Assembly (NCBI GenBank): GCA_016709995.1
Contig: JADJLQ010000001.1
Span: 1,088,001-1,152,000 of the forward strand
Direction of reading: 5' to 3'
From: Saprospiraceae bacterium
GTDB taxonomy: Bacteria; Bacteroidota; Bacteroidia; Chitinophagales; Saprospiraceae
DNA: 64,000 nt
In this document: in pieces, positions 1 through 9,399 of the stretch
How the letters are laid out: each line of letters opens with the position of its first letter
Position numbering within the stretch: position 1 is the first letter of the stretch
Notes under the pieces: generated by a model
Told to the model about the DNA's origin: nothing
What the model saw: the letters and a program-made list of their open reading frames with translations, nothing else
Databases searched by the model: none
Translations under genes and position numbers: made by a program

Positions 1-2
1 AC

Positions 3-2201
3 CAGACGGAAATGTTTAAAAACAATGAATACTTTGATATTTATATAGAATACGCCAAAGGCGATATTAATGATATATGCATCAAAATCACCGCCACCAA
101 CAAAAGTGAAGCCCCTGCCCCACTGGTGTTTTTGCCCACGCTGTGGTTTAGAAACTATTGGTCCTGGGGATATGAAGACCTAAAAGCCAAACCAAATCTC
201 CACGCAGTGACAGACCAAACGATCTCCTTACAACACATGTATTTTGATAGACTACATCTTTATTGTGATGGTGCTGATGAACTGATATTTTGTGAAAACG
301 AAACTAATATCAAAAAGGTATTTAATCAAGATTCGGAAAATGGATATCCTAAAGATGGGATCAACGATTACATCACTTTAAAGGATGATACTTGCATCAA
401 TCCCAAAAAATCCGGCACCAAGGCATCAGCAGTTTTTCGCAAAAATCTTCAGCCTCAAGAAACGGTCGTTGTGCGTTTACGATTTACCGACCTGATTTAC
501 CTGAACTCGCCATTTAAGGAGTTTGAGGAAATATTTAAATTACGAATAGCTGAAGCTGATGAATTTTATGCTACCATTCAGCGAAAGATCCAATCTCAGG
601 AAGAAAAAAACATCCAAAGGCAGGCCCTTGCCGGCATGATGTGGAACAAGCAGTTTTATTATTTTAATGTGGAGCAATGGTCAGAAGGTGATCCAATCAT
701 GCCCCACAACTTTGAATCGCGCCATTGGGTTAGAAACAAAGCCTGGAAACATGCTTATATGGCCAATATCCTTTCGATGCCGGATAAGTGGGAATATCCC
801 TGGTTTGCAGCTTGGGATCTTGCCTTTCACACAGTGACTATTGCTATGGTAGATCCTGATTTCGCCAAAAGGCAACTGGCGGTGGTTCTAAGGGAATATT
901 ATATGCACCCCAATGGCCAGATGCCTGCTTATGAATGGAATTTTTCAGATGTAAATCCGCCGGTGCATGCATGGGCAGCATTAAAAGTATATGAGATCGA
1001 GAAAGAGCAAAATGGCGGAGTGGGTGATTTGAGATTTCTTGAAAGAATTTTCCACAAACTGCTCCTCAATTTCACCTGGTGGGTCAATCAAAAAGATGAG
1101 GATGGAAACAATATTTTTGGTGGTGGCTTTTTAGGTTTGGACAATATCGGCGTGTTCGACCGCAATGATCAAATGCCTGGTATCAAACTGAAACAAGCAG
1201 ATGCTACCGGTTGGATGGCCATCTATACCCTCAATATGCTTAAAATCGCATGTGAAATTTCCCTTGAGCGCTCTGCCTACCAGGATATGGCTTCTAAGTT
1301 TTTTGAACACTTTTTATACATCGCTGCCGCTATCAACAAACCACTGGATGAAAAAGGAATGGGTCTTTGGGATGAGGAGGATCAGTTTTACTATGACAAA
1401 ATTCACACTCCTGAATCCAATACTGTGTTTCTTAAATTAAGATCCCTGGTGGGCCTGATTCCGTTGTGTGCTGTGGTAGTCATCGACGACCAATTATTGG
1501 CCAAACTGCCTGATTTCAAGAGACGACTGGAGTGGATACTAAAAAACCGACCTGACCTGGCCTCTTTGATTTCAAGGTGGCATGAAGAGGGCAAGGGCAA
1601 TTCGCATTTGTTATCCCTATTACGAGGACACAGGATGCGGATGGTTTTTAGTAGATTGTTTGACCAAAATGAATTTTTGTCTGATTACGGTATTCGCTCT
1701 CTTTCAAAGCATTATCTTGACCATCCGTACAATTTCAATCTCCAGGGGCAAAGGCTGACTGTGACTTATACCCCGGGTGAATCCGATCTTACCATGATGG
1801 GGGGCAATTCAAACTGGAGAGGACCGATTTGGTTTCCCATAAATTACCTGATCATAGACAGCTTGCATCAATACTCTTATTATTACGGGGATGCCTACGA
1901 AGTAGAGTATCCGGCTGGTTCTGGCCACATCGTCACTATCAGAGAGGCTGCTTATAGAATTTCTCAAAAGCTCATAGATATATTTCGTAAAAACGATGAT
2001 GATGAAAAACCATATAATGCTGAGTCCAGGATCTTTGACAAGCATCCGGATATGAAGGATTATTACCATTTCTATGAGTACTTTCATGGTGATTCTGGTC
2101 AAGGGTTAGGGGCCTCACACCAGACAGGCTGGACAGGATTAGTAGCCAACTTAATTGCAGAAACAGCTGAGTATAAAGCGAAGTTTTTAAATGAAGAGTA
2201 G
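3..2201 (+). CDS. GH63-like glucosidase, 5' end cut by window
   Basis: This is a large glycosidase of the MGH1/GH63-like (six-hairpin) type, probably acting on alpha-glucosides. Its frame is open from base 3, before the first in-window ATG at 12. The residues just before that ATG match the run preceding the conserved 'YFD' block in this family, so the N-terminal part of the gene lies outside the window. Visible blocks are WFRNYWSWG near the front, WNKQFYYF, an aromatic-rich core WFAAWDLAFH whose Asp is a good catalytic candidate (family knowledge, not proven here), GNSNWRGPIWFP, and a C-terminal ASHQTGWTGLVA. No signal peptide can be judged because the start is missing. It ends 10 nt before the convergent S15 hydrolase. 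The fold class is fairly sure; the substrate is not. Confidence 0.85.
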   Translation, partial: QTEMFKNNEYFDIYIEYAKGDINDICIKITATNKSEAPAPLVFLPTLWFRNYWSWGYEDLKAKPNLHAVTDQTISLQHMYFDRLHLYCDGADELIFCENETNIKKVFNQDSENGYPKDGINDYITLKDDTCINPKKSGTKASAVFRKNLQPQETVVVRLRFTDLIYLNSPFKEFEEIFKLRIAEADEFYATIQRKIQSQEEKNIQRQALAGMMWNKQFYYFNVEQWSEGDPIMPHNFESRHWVRNKAWKHAYMANILSMPDKWEYPWFAAWDLAFHTVTIAMVDPDFAKRQLAVVLREYYMHPNGQMPAYEWNFSDVNPPVHAWAALKVYEIEKEQNGGVGDLRFLERIFHKLLLNFTWWVNQKDEDGNNIFGGGFLGLDNIGVFDRNDQMPGIKLKQADATGWMAIYTLNMLKIACEISLERSAYQDMASKFFEHFLYIAAAINKPLDEKGMGLWDEEDQFYYDKIHTPESNTVFLKLRSLVGLIPLCAVVVIDDQLLAKLPDFKRRLEWILKNRPDLASLISRWHEEGKGNSHLLSLLRGHRMRMVFSRLFDQNEFLSDYGIRSLSKHYLDHPYNFNLQGQRLTVTYTPGESDLTMMGGNSNWRGPIWFPINYLIIDSLHQYSYYYGDAYEVEYPAGSGHIVTIREAAYRISQKLIDIFRKNDDDEKPYNAESRIFDKHPDMKDYYHFYEYFHGDSGQGLGASHQTGWTGLVANLIAETAEYKAKFLNEE

Positions 2202-2211
2202 TAGCTAACCC

Positions 2212-4053
2212 CTATTTAACCTCTCCCATCTCAATTTTTGAAGGATGCTTCTTATCACTGTATATCCTGATCTCTGCTTTTTTATAATCACTCGCCTGCG
2301 CAGTTGGAATATTTATAAACTGGTGAGGGTTGCGATCAACCAAAGGAAACCAACTACTTTGCACCTGGATCATCACCTTATGACCTTTTTTAAACAAATG
2401 GTTGATATCAGGTAGTGTATACTTAATCAACGAAGCTATATTGGGTTTGAAAGGTTCAGGATGAACATAATCATTTCGAAATTTTCCTCGGATGACCTCC
2501 GCACGTACCAATAGTTGAGCACCAGCATTTTCACCGGCATCTTTGGGTACCTCATCGATGACTTTCACTACCAAGTCCATATCGGTGCCCGAAGTAGAGA
2601 CCCATATCTCGGCAGAGACAGGACCTGAGCACAACATATTCCGGTCCAGGGGTTCAGATGTCCAGGACAATACATCAGGCCTGGAGGAGGCAAAACGCTG
2701 ATCCTCAACCATATAAAGATTATTTCTATGCTCATCCGTCTTGGAGGAGTATGGCACCGGATGAGTTGGGTCGCTGATATACGATTGATACGCTTTGTTT
2801 TTCTTACTTTTTACCCCAGATAACGTTCCTTCTTTAGTCAGATAATATGATTTTTGATTCAACTCCATCGGTGGCCAATGATTATAAGACTTCCATAGAT
2901 TGCTTCCTGTCTCAAATACTTTGGCTTCCGGCATTCCATATCGTCCTTTGTCTTTTAAAAAATGATCAAAAAATGGGGTCTCTATCGAATCTTGAAAATA
3001 AATGCTCGTGTTTTGATCAAAACGATATGGTCCCCAATGACTCCATTCTTTACTGGCCCAGGCTCCATGGGTCCACGGGCCAACCACTAAAAAATTGGAA
3101 TTGCCACTACTCTGGGTTTCTATTGCTTGATAGGTTTTAAGGGTACCAAAACAATCTTCTGCATCAAACCACCCCCCTACCACTAAGGTTGGAATAGTAA
3201 TATTTTTTAGAAAAGGCCTGATATTCCGGGCTTGCCAATAATCGTCATTGGTGTCATGGGCCAGGTATTCGTCCCAGATATAACTTTTATGGTCAAACAA
3301 TGATTTAGTCTGGGTATTACTCAAAGGCCCTAATTCCAGAAAAAAGCGGTAAGCATCATCAAAGGTGGTGTCAAATACCGGTTTTGTATAATCCATCACA
3401 GGTCCTGAGCGCGGAGCACCAAAATAATTCATAAATGAAAAATTATCCATCAGGAAAAAAGCACCATTGTGATTGACATCGTCACCGATGAATTCGTCTG
3501 TGACAGGTGCCTGGGGGCTTACTGCTTTCAAGGCCGGATGAGCTTGAGGCAGTGCTGCCGAGGCATAAAATCCAGGGTAAGAAATGCCTCTCAATCCCAC
3601 TCTGCCGTTGTGATTCTTAAGCATCTTTAAGAGAAATTCTATCGTGTCATAAGTGTCTGAACTTTCATCTACCATTTGGCCTGAAGTCTTCATCTGAAGG
3701 TGCGGAGTGACTTCAAGATGAACGCCCTCACTCATATACCTACCTCTAACATCCTGAAATACAAGAATATATCCAGAATAGAGTAGTTTATGGTTTGACC
3801 CTGGAGAAGCTGGATAATTTTGGTTTCCATAAGGTCCGGCAGAGTAAGGAGTGCGCTGCATGAGGATCGGATAAGACTGATTGGTATCCCTGGGTATGTA
3901 GATTACAGTATAAAGCATCTTGCCATCGCGCATGGGTATCAGCGTATCAATTTTTTGAAAAGACTCAACTGGAGCAGTAACTGTTTGACCCAGGCTTGCC
4001 CAGGAATTAAAAAGTATAATGATGCACCACACCGGTCTATGGAATAATCTCAT
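2212..4053 (-). CDS. Secreted CocE/NonD (peptidase S15) hydrolase
   Basis: This is an alpha/beta-hydrolase of the X-Pro dipeptidyl-peptidase/cocaine-esterase group, cleaving amide or ester bonds outside the cytoplasm. I start it at the ATG at 4053 (613 aa); a longer frame begins on TTG at 4077 but adds nothing conserved. A signal peptide (short basic start, hydrophobic stretch, end near ASLGQ) is clear. The nucleophile motif GISYPGF gives a serine near residue 158, GGWFDAED carries the likely acid and GPWTHGAW the histidine. The last third is the jelly-roll typical of S15 C-termini (the run around SAEIWVSTSGTDMDL). Length is normal for the family. It is convergent with the glucosidase. The preferred substrate (dipeptide, beta-lactam side chain or ester) cannot be told. 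Confidence 0.88.
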   Translation of the reverse strand: MRLFHRPVWCIIILFNSWASLGQTVTAPVESFQKIDTLIPMRDGKMLYTVIYIPRDTNQSYPILMQRTPYSAGPYGNQNYPASPGSNHKLLYSGYILVFQDVRGRYMSEGVHLEVTPHLQMKTSGQMVDESSDTYDTIEFLLKMLKNHNGRVGLRGISYPGFYASAALPQAHPALKAVSPQAPVTDEFIGDDVNHNGAFFLMDNFSFMNYFGAPRSGPVMDYTKPVFDTTFDDAYRFFLELGPLSNTQTKSLFDHKSYIWDEYLAHDTNDDYWQARNIRPFLKNITIPTLVVGGWFDAEDCFGTLKTYQAIETQSSGNSNFLVVGPWTHGAWASKEWSHWGPYRFDQNTSIYFQDSIETPFFDHFLKDKGRYGMPEAKVFETGSNLWKSYNHWPPMELNQKSYYLTKEGTLSGVKSKKNKAYQSYISDPTHPVPYSSKTDEHRNNLYMVEDQRFASSRPDVLSWTSEPLDRNMLCSGPVSAEIWVSTSGTDMDLVVKVIDEVPKDAGENAGAQLLVRAEVIRGKFRNDYVHPEPFKPNIASLIKYTLPDINHLFKKGHKVMIQVQSSWFPLVDRNPHQFINIPTAQASDYKKAEIRIYSDKKHPSKIEMGEVK

Positions 4054-4235
4054 AAAGGATTTTTTTAAAATAATCAACTTAGACTAAATTTTTAATTGTT
4101 AGAAATAAGCTCTGCATCAGCGCTCAATAAATAATTCTAAAAAAAATGCATTCTTTTTTAAGAAATTATAGGAATGTTAAGCTTGTTTTTCGATATTTGG
4201 CCTACCAATTTATTTATACCAACCGATAACTAAAA

Positions 4236-4322
4236 ATGCTGATACTCACGATTATATTTGGAGCCTCCTTGCTCTGTTTGTGTCTTTATGGTTTTGCCAA
4301 AATGATTGGCCGAAAGATTTGA
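4236..4322 (+). CDS. Possible 28-residue single-span membrane protein
   Basis: This short frame encodes one hydrophobic helix followed by a basic tail (ends KMIGRKI), the usual shape of a bacterial small membrane protein. It starts at ATG 4236 and stops with TGA. There is no homology I can name. The neighbouring gene on the opposite strand also contains LTIIFG followed about 14 residues later by MIG, so the two may be related. It lies in the gap between the S15 hydrolase and the NqrM-like gene. A chance frame in AT-rich DNA is a real alternative. Confidence 0.3.
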   Translation: MLILTIIFGASLLCLCLYGFAKMIGRKI

Positions 4323-4338
4323 GACTTTGATTTCGGCC

Positions 4339-4545
4339 TTAATGGGTAGCCGGCGCAGCACAATCTTCTCCAGGCTTTCTACCACAAACCACACATTCAC
4401 CAATTTGACTTTTTAGCTGGGAGCTTGCATTGGCACAAGTACCTCTGAATTCTTTTCCAATCATCCAGTAGCGAAGATTGATCAACATAATTGACAAAAA
4501 GAAACATCCAAAGATGATAGTCAGTGTGTAAAAAAATTGTGACAT
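4339..4545 (-). CDS. Small membrane protein, NqrM-like
   Basis: This 68-residue protein has one N-terminal membrane helix and a cytosolic tail with four cysteines (GTCAN, ECVVCG, EDC). The layout, helix then a Gly-Thr/Ser-Cys motif then a CxxC-type cluster, resembles NqrM/DUF539, which helps load metal into the Na+-translocating NADH:quinone reductase. The resemblance is in architecture and a few residues only, and no nqr genes lie in the window, so the function is tentative. It starts at ATG 4545 and reads away from mazG, which starts 46 nt away on the other strand, so the two share a divergent promoter region. Confidence 0.6.
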   Translation of the reverse strand: MSQFFYTLTIIFGCFFLSIMLINLRYWMIGKEFRGTCANASSQLKSQIGECVVCGRKPGEDCAAPATH

Positions 4546-4591
4546 GGTATAAGATCTTTAACTTCACACAAAGATAAGTGAATTAAAGAAG

Positions 4592-5398
4592 ATGAATACA
4601 GGTACTGATACTAGTGCAGCTTTTATGCGATTGGTCGGGATCATGAACGATCTCAGAGAAAAATGCCCCTGGGATAAAAAACAGACTATCCACACTCTCC
4701 GCAACCTCACCATTGAAGAGACCTATGAGTTGGCCGATGCGATCATGGACTCTGATTATGAAGGCATCAAAGAAGAAATCGGTGATGTGATGCTTCACCT
4801 GGTGTTTTATGCTCGAATAGCTGCTGAACAAAATGAATTTACGCTGAGCGAGGCTATTCAAGGCGTGTGCGAAAAGCTGATTCACCGTCACCCGCATGTA
4901 TATGGAGATATCGTAGTGGCAGACGATCAGGAAGTCAAACAAAACTGGGAAAAACTCAAACTGACAGAAACTAAGTCATCAAAAGGATTAGCCGGGCAGC
5001 ATAAAAAGTCTGTGCTAGGTGGTGTGCCTATTTCCCTACCGGCTATGGTCAAAGCTTACCGAATGCAAGAGAAGACCAAGCAGGTTGGTTTTGAATGGGA
5101 ACACGCTGATCAGGTCTGGGCCAAAGTAGAAGAAGAGATTGAAGAACTAAAATCTAGCCTCCAAGATCCTGACAATCAAGATCATATAGAAGAAGAATTT
5201 GGAGATGTACTATTTGCCCTTATTAATTACGGAAGATTCATAGGTGTGGAAGCCGAGACTGCCCTGGAAAGAGTCAATAAAAAATTTAAATTTCGTTTTG
5301 AATATATTGAACAGCAGGCAACCAAGCCTCTTTCAGACATGACTCTGGATGAGATGAATATGCTTTGGAACCAGGCGAAAAAATTAAACTTTGAATAG
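4592..5398 (+). CDS. mazG: Nucleoside triphosphate pyrophosphohydrolase MazG
   Basis: MazG hydrolyses (deoxy)nucleoside triphosphates to monophosphate and pyrophosphate, cleaning the nucleotide pool. At 268 aa it has the normal full length with two MazG domains. The first has CPWDKKQT at 25-32, EETYE at 42-46 and EEIGD at 61-65. The second has EEEIEE at 180-185 and EEEFGD at 200-205. These acidic clusters bind Mg2+. The second domain is usually the more active one in E. coli MazG (family knowledge). It starts at ATG 4592, just downstream of a divergent small membrane protein. It is convergent with the O-antigen-ligase-like pair, with about 60 T-rich bases between. Confidence 0.95.
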   Translation: MNTGTDTSAAFMRLVGIMNDLREKCPWDKKQTIHTLRNLTIEETYELADAIMDSDYEGIKEEIGDVMLHLVFYARIAAEQNEFTLSEAIQGVCEKLIHRHPHVYGDIVVADDQEVKQNWEKLKLTETKSSKGLAGQHKKSVLGGVPISLPAMVKAYRMQEKTKQVGFEWEHADQVWAKVEEEIEELKSSLQDPDNQDHIEEEFGDVLFALINYGRFIGVEAETALERVNKKFKFRFEYIEQQATKPLSDMTLDEMNMLWNQAKKLNFE

Positions 5399-5459
5399 AT
5401 TGGTCCTTAACTTTTTTTGACAAGGATTGGCTTTTTTTTTATCCAATACGAGGCAAGGA

Positions 5460-6707
5460 TTATCCAATACTATCAGATTCAAAAAGTTTGGCACGATTGC
5501 CCAGTTGAAGCCAACTCCATGAAAAAACAAACAAAGTGATACCCATTTGATTGGAAAGGTTGACTTCATACCACATCATAAGTACTTGAGCTAAAAATAA
5601 GTATGCAAATACTCGGTCATCTTTCATTCCAGAATATCTATAAATCCACCAGAGACCAATGCTTAATAAGATCATGCCCAGCCAACCGCTCCCACACCAG
5701 TACATCAGCCATTCGTTAGAAGGTTGTAGCCAATTATAAGTCTCCAGGTGAGCTGAGTGAGTCTCGTGCCAATCATCAAACACATCATGTAAATCTCCAA
5801 AACCAACCCCCAGAATAGGATGAGTATGGGCGATCTCAGCTCCTGCTTTCCATGACAACACCCTGGCTCCATCTGTCAGTCCATTGATAAAACTTCCTTG
5901 TGCATACTGATTAAAATCATACAGCGTATAATGCAACCTGTTTTTAAAAGTTGGTATAAAAATATAGGAAAGGAATAATAGACCCAAGGTCAGCGGAAGG
6001 ATCATAATTTTATAAAAACTTGAAATTTTGCCTATTCCTTTTTGAAAAAACAAATAAAACAAACCGGCATATAATAAAATCAAGCCGGTCTTTGCTCCCA
6101 ATACATGAAGAAATAGCATAAACCAAAGCGCAATTGCCCCAAAAACAAACTTGCTATATTTTCTCCAATACGATATTAATACCTGCCAATCATAGAGCAT
6201 CAGCCCTAGTGTGATAATGATCCAAAGACTAAAATGCAGGTGGTCATCTAAATACATTACTTTGAGCGTCTTTGCTCTGAGATAACTCTCGTTCACGTAG
6301 TCAGCACTAAATAGGTAATGCCCGATACTATATACGGTACCTGCCAATACCAAACCAATATTGGTTACACTCAACCAGAAATATTCCCTTTTGTCCAATT
6401 TGGGAGCAAGCCAATAGGACCAGGCAAGTGCTGGAAGCATCACTTTATTGAGCACCACCTCCAGCCAGTCATGCATGTTTTCAGACCAGAAAAAAGATAA
6501 AAATGGAATAAAAAAAAGCAGTAAAAACCCTACAATCGGTTTTGGAGGAGATGCTATCAGACCTGGATTAAGGACTATCTGCCATACTGCCGAACCAATG
6601 ATGAACACAGATCCTATACTGATCATCGCTTTCGAACACAAAAGTCCCAACAACAGGACCACATGTCCAAGCATGAAGAAATATTGATGTTTTTTTTCAG
6701 CGTTCAT
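5460..6707 (-). CDS. O-antigen ligase/polymerase-like membrane protein (second of a pair)
   Basis: This 415-aa polytopic membrane protein has roughly ten to twelve hydrophobic spans and a large periplasmic loop. The loop contains HPILGVGFGDLHD and then HETHSAHLETYN, the pattern of the Wzy_C/O-antigen ligase family (compare H-x-x-x-G-x-G and the later H-N/H-S motif). Such proteins join or polymerise lipid-linked glycans at the outer face of the inner membrane. Its ATG overlaps the stop of the upstream paralogue by 4 nt, so the two are translationally coupled. No glycosyltransferases or flippases lie nearby, so the glycan is unknown. Either ligase or polymerase is possible. Confidence 0.8.
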   Translation of the reverse strand: MNAEKKHQYFFMLGHVVLLLGLLCSKAMISIGSVFIIGSAVWQIVLNPGLIASPPKPIVGFLLLFFIPFLSFFWSENMHDWLEVVLNKVMLPALAWSYWLAPKLDKREYFWLSVTNIGLVLAGTVYSIGHYLFSADYVNESYLRAKTLKVMYLDDHLHFSLWIIITLGLMLYDWQVLISYWRKYSKFVFGAIALWFMLFLHVLGAKTGLILLYAGLFYLFFQKGIGKISSFYKIMILPLTLGLLFLSYIFIPTFKNRLHYTLYDFNQYAQGSFINGLTDGARVLSWKAGAEIAHTHPILGVGFGDLHDVFDDWHETHSAHLETYNWLQPSNEWLMYWCGSGWLGMILLSIGLWWIYRYSGMKDDRVFAYLFLAQVLMMWYEVNLSNQMGITLFVFSWSWLQLGNRAKLFESDSIG

Positions 6708-7855
6708 GTCACAGGTTCAGTTTGAAAGGAAGGTGACAATAAAATTGGAAGTAAAAGCACAGCCGCACTGATTGTTGATATCAAAGGCACAAAAACTACA
6801 AAGTGTAGAATTAAAAAAATCGCTAATGGCAAGGCCGTTTTGTGATGATCATTATACGATTTGTAAATCATCACCAAAGCCACCACCGCTATCATGCCAC
6901 AACTTACTGCGAAATGCAAAAAACCTTGAGCTGGACTATCTGGCACCTGCAGACCATGGGTATTATATTCATTCCACATGGCATGGATATAATCTCCCAA
7001 ACCGACGCCGTTAAAAGGATGCATCCACCATTGGTTTATAGAAAAATGGGCATCCTGAAAGTATGCTTCGGCCATCAAAGGCATATTTGATTTGGTATAA
7101 AAACTTAATCCGGTCTCATACCACATTAACAAAGTGGAATGTGATGCATCAAACAAAACCCAGGCACTAAAAAAAATTGTTGGTAGAAAAACTCCAAGCT
7201 TGACCCAAAGATCATTTGGACCTGCACCCAGCCTTTTTCGGTCAGAGATGATATACCATATGCCGGCAGAAATCAGCAAGCTGAGATAGCCGAGATACAT
7301 TAGCCCAATCCCTAAAATAAGCATGAGTATGATATGTAACCAGGTTCTTTTATATAAGATCAGCAGGACCAATGCCGACCACCATATCCAGGCATTTTTA
7401 CTCGCTGTGTAAAAGAGGGTCAGCGGAGAGGTAGAATGCCAAGAGAATAAATGCAGTCCATGATGGGCCCAAAAATGTAAAAGGACAGATGTACTGCACG
7501 CTATAGCAAAGCCGATGATTAATTTGGGTTTTTCTTCCTCTCTAATTAGAAATTTAAAAAATAATGGCAAGATCAACAATGGGGTCATATTAGTCCATTG
7601 ATGCCAGCCGCGCATAAAGTCATGGGTATAAAACAAAGAGAGCAAATATGCGATGGGGATCAGACACCAGGTCAAAACGGCGTCCATCCTGATCGACTGA
7701 AGCCATGTGTGATTATACCCATACCAACCGCAGATCACCAGCACCATCAATCCAAGGCTAATAGAGTGAATGGCTATAGAATATGGGGTGAATAGCAAAA
7801 ACACCCATAAAATAATGCTACTGACCTTCGTCCATATGTCTTGTGGTATATGCAA
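6704..7855 (-). CDS. O-antigen ligase/polymerase-like membrane protein (first of a pair)
   Basis: This 383-aa polytopic protein is paralogous to the gene it overlaps downstream. The equivalent loop reads HPFNGVGLGDYIHAMWNEY, and the C-terminal spans end in a similar hydrophobic hairpin. The frame has no ATG near its beginning. The best start is TTG at 7855, because the first in-frame ATG lies inside the first membrane segment. It is the promoter-proximal gene of the pair and is divergent from the phosphoglucosamine-mutase-type gene. The role in surface glycan assembly is inferred from the family; substrate and partner genes are not visible here. Confidence 0.75.
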   Translation of the reverse strand: MHIPQDIWTKVSSIILWVFLLFTPYSIAIHSISLGLMVLVICGWYGYNHTWLQSIRMDAVLTWCLIPIAYLLSLFYTHDFMRGWHQWTNMTPLLILPLFFKFLIREEEKPKLIIGFAIACSTSVLLHFWAHHGLHLFSWHSTSPLTLFYTASKNAWIWWSALVLLILYKRTWLHIILMLILGIGLMYLGYLSLLISAGIWYIISDRKRLGAGPNDLWVKLGVFLPTIFFSAWVLFDASHSTLLMWYETGLSFYTKSNMPLMAEAYFQDAHFSINQWWMHPFNGVGLGDYIHAMWNEYNTHGLQVPDSPAQGFLHFAVSCGMIAVVALVMIYKSYNDHHKTALPLAIFLILHFVVFVPLISTISAAVLLLPILLSPSFQTEPVT

Positions 7856-7936
7856 GACATCAAAGATAATGCACCGATATGCACCACCCTAATGCGTCAA
7901 ACTTGAATTGACCTGTTTGAGTAAAGCTTGTTATGA

Positions 7937-7964
7937 TTGATTAATGGATAAAGTTCTAATTTTG
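7937..7964 (+). promoter_or_regulatory. Bacteroidota-type promoter for the glmM-like gene
   Basis: The -33 TTG at 7937-7939 is separated by 17 nt from the -7 element TAATTTTG at 7957-7964, which fits TTG-N17-23-TAnnTTTG. It lies inside the longest possible reading frame (ATG 7944), so that ATG would sit upstream of the transcription start. This supports the TTG start at 7989. Confidence 0.55.
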
Positions 7965-7988
7965 CAATTACTTTTAAATACAAACGTT

Positions 7989-9377
7989 TTGACCTTAATC
8001 AAATCAATTTCCGGCATCAGGGGTACGCTTGGTGGCAAATCAGGCGAAAATCTAACACCAAATGATATCGTAGCCTTTACAGCGGGGTTTGCCCAAATTA
8101 TTAAATCGAGATATGCCAGTGCTACTATCATTACAGGCCGCGACGGTCGCAATTCCGGGCTGATGGTGCAATCTTTGGTCAATGCCACACTCATAGCTAT
8201 GGGTATAAATGTATTGGACGCAGACCTCACTACGACTCCTTCTCTGGCAATGGCGATCATGCACCAAAAAGCTCATGGAGGGGTGATGGTGACTGCCAGT
8301 CATAATCCCATGGAATGGAATGCCCTTAAATTTATGAATGGTGAGGGTGAATTCATCGATAATGCTACTGGGCAGGAAGTATTAAGATTAAGTTCAAACC
8401 CTATTGAATATGTGGTATCTGACCACATTGGGTCTATAATCCCCCTCAAAGACTCGATAGCAGGACATATCCAAGCTATACTTAAACTTCCATTGGTTGA
8501 TACCGCGTTGGTAAAATCCAAAAAGTTTGTCATCGTAGTAGATGCCATTAACAGCACCGGGTCCATTGCCGTACCGCCCCTACTCGAAAAACTTGGATGT
8601 GAATGTATTCTGATCAATGGAGAGATTAATGGCTCATTTGCTCATAACCCCGAACCCCTGCCCGAACATCTTGCATCCTTGTCCAAAGCTGTCTTAAAAC
8701 ACAAAGCCAACCTGGGCATAGTTGTAGATCCAGATGTCGATAGGCTCGCATTTGTATGTGAGGACGGCGAACCGTTTGGGGAAGAATACACGCTGGTGGC
8801 CGTAGCTGATTATATCACCTCAAAACAGAAAGGTAACACCGTATCCAACTTGTCTTCGACCCAGGCTTTAAAGGACATCACCCTCAAACACGGAGGTCAG
8901 TATTTTCCATCTGCTGTAGGCGAAGTCAATGTGGTTGAAAAAATGAAACAAGTGGAAGCAGTCATAGGTGGTGAGGGCAATGGAGGCATTATTTATCCTG
9001 CACTACATTATGGCAGAGATGCAATGGTAGGCATCGCTTTATTTTTGACCCACCTTGCAGAATATGGAAAAACATGTAGTTTCCTCAGATCGGAGTATCC
9101 TAACTACGAAATCTCTAAAAACAAAATTGAATTGACCTATAAAAAGGATATGGACACTATTTTAGCACGATTGAAAGAAAAATATAGCCAGCATCCGGTC
9201 AATACGGAGGACGGAGTCCGAATAGATATCGGCCAGGATTGGATTCATCTCAGGCAGTCCAATACTGAACCAATCATTAGAATTTATGCAGAAAGCAATA
9301 GCAAAGTAGTAGCTGACAATCTGGCAAAAAAAATAATTAACGATATTCGCCAGATTCAACAAGAACTCAAGGAGTGA
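7989..9377 (+). CDS. glmM: Phosphoglucosamine/phosphohexose mutase
   Basis: This is an alpha-D-phosphohexomutase of the GlmM/ManB type. It converts glucosamine-6-P to glucosamine-1-P for UDP-GlcNAc and peptidoglycan; mannose or glucose phosphates are possible substrates. The product starting at TTG 7989 begins MTLIKSISGIRGT, which is where this family normally starts. The 15 codons upstream are not conserved and contain a promoter. It is 462 aa. Visible sites are the phosphoserine loop TASHNP with Ser near 104, the metal loop DPDVDR at about 247-252, the sugar loop GEGNGG near 328, and the phosphate-binding RQSNTEP near 422. It is followed by a cysteine desulfurase after 22 nt. The symbol is the likely one; substrate preference is not proven by sequence. 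Confidence 0.87.
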   Translation: MTLIKSISGIRGTLGGKSGENLTPNDIVAFTAGFAQIIKSRYASATIITGRDGRNSGLMVQSLVNATLIAMGINVLDADLTTTPSLAMAIMHQKAHGGVMVTASHNPMEWNALKFMNGEGEFIDNATGQEVLRLSSNPIEYVVSDHIGSIIPLKDSIAGHIQAILKLPLVDTALVKSKKFVIVVDAINSTGSIAVPPLLEKLGCECILINGEINGSFAHNPEPLPEHLASLSKAVLKHKANLGIVVDPDVDRLAFVCEDGEPFGEEYTLVAVADYITSKQKGNTVSNLSSTQALKDITLKHGGQYFPSAVGEVNVVEKMKQVEAVIGGEGNGGIIYPALHYGRDAMVGIALFLTHLAEYGKTCSFLRSEYPNYEISKNKIELTYKKDMDTILARLKEKYSQHPVNTEDGVRIDIGQDWIHLRQSNTEPIIRIYAESNSKVVADNLAKKIINDIRQIQQELKE

Positions 9378-9399
9378 ATAAAATTTAAATTACTACAGT

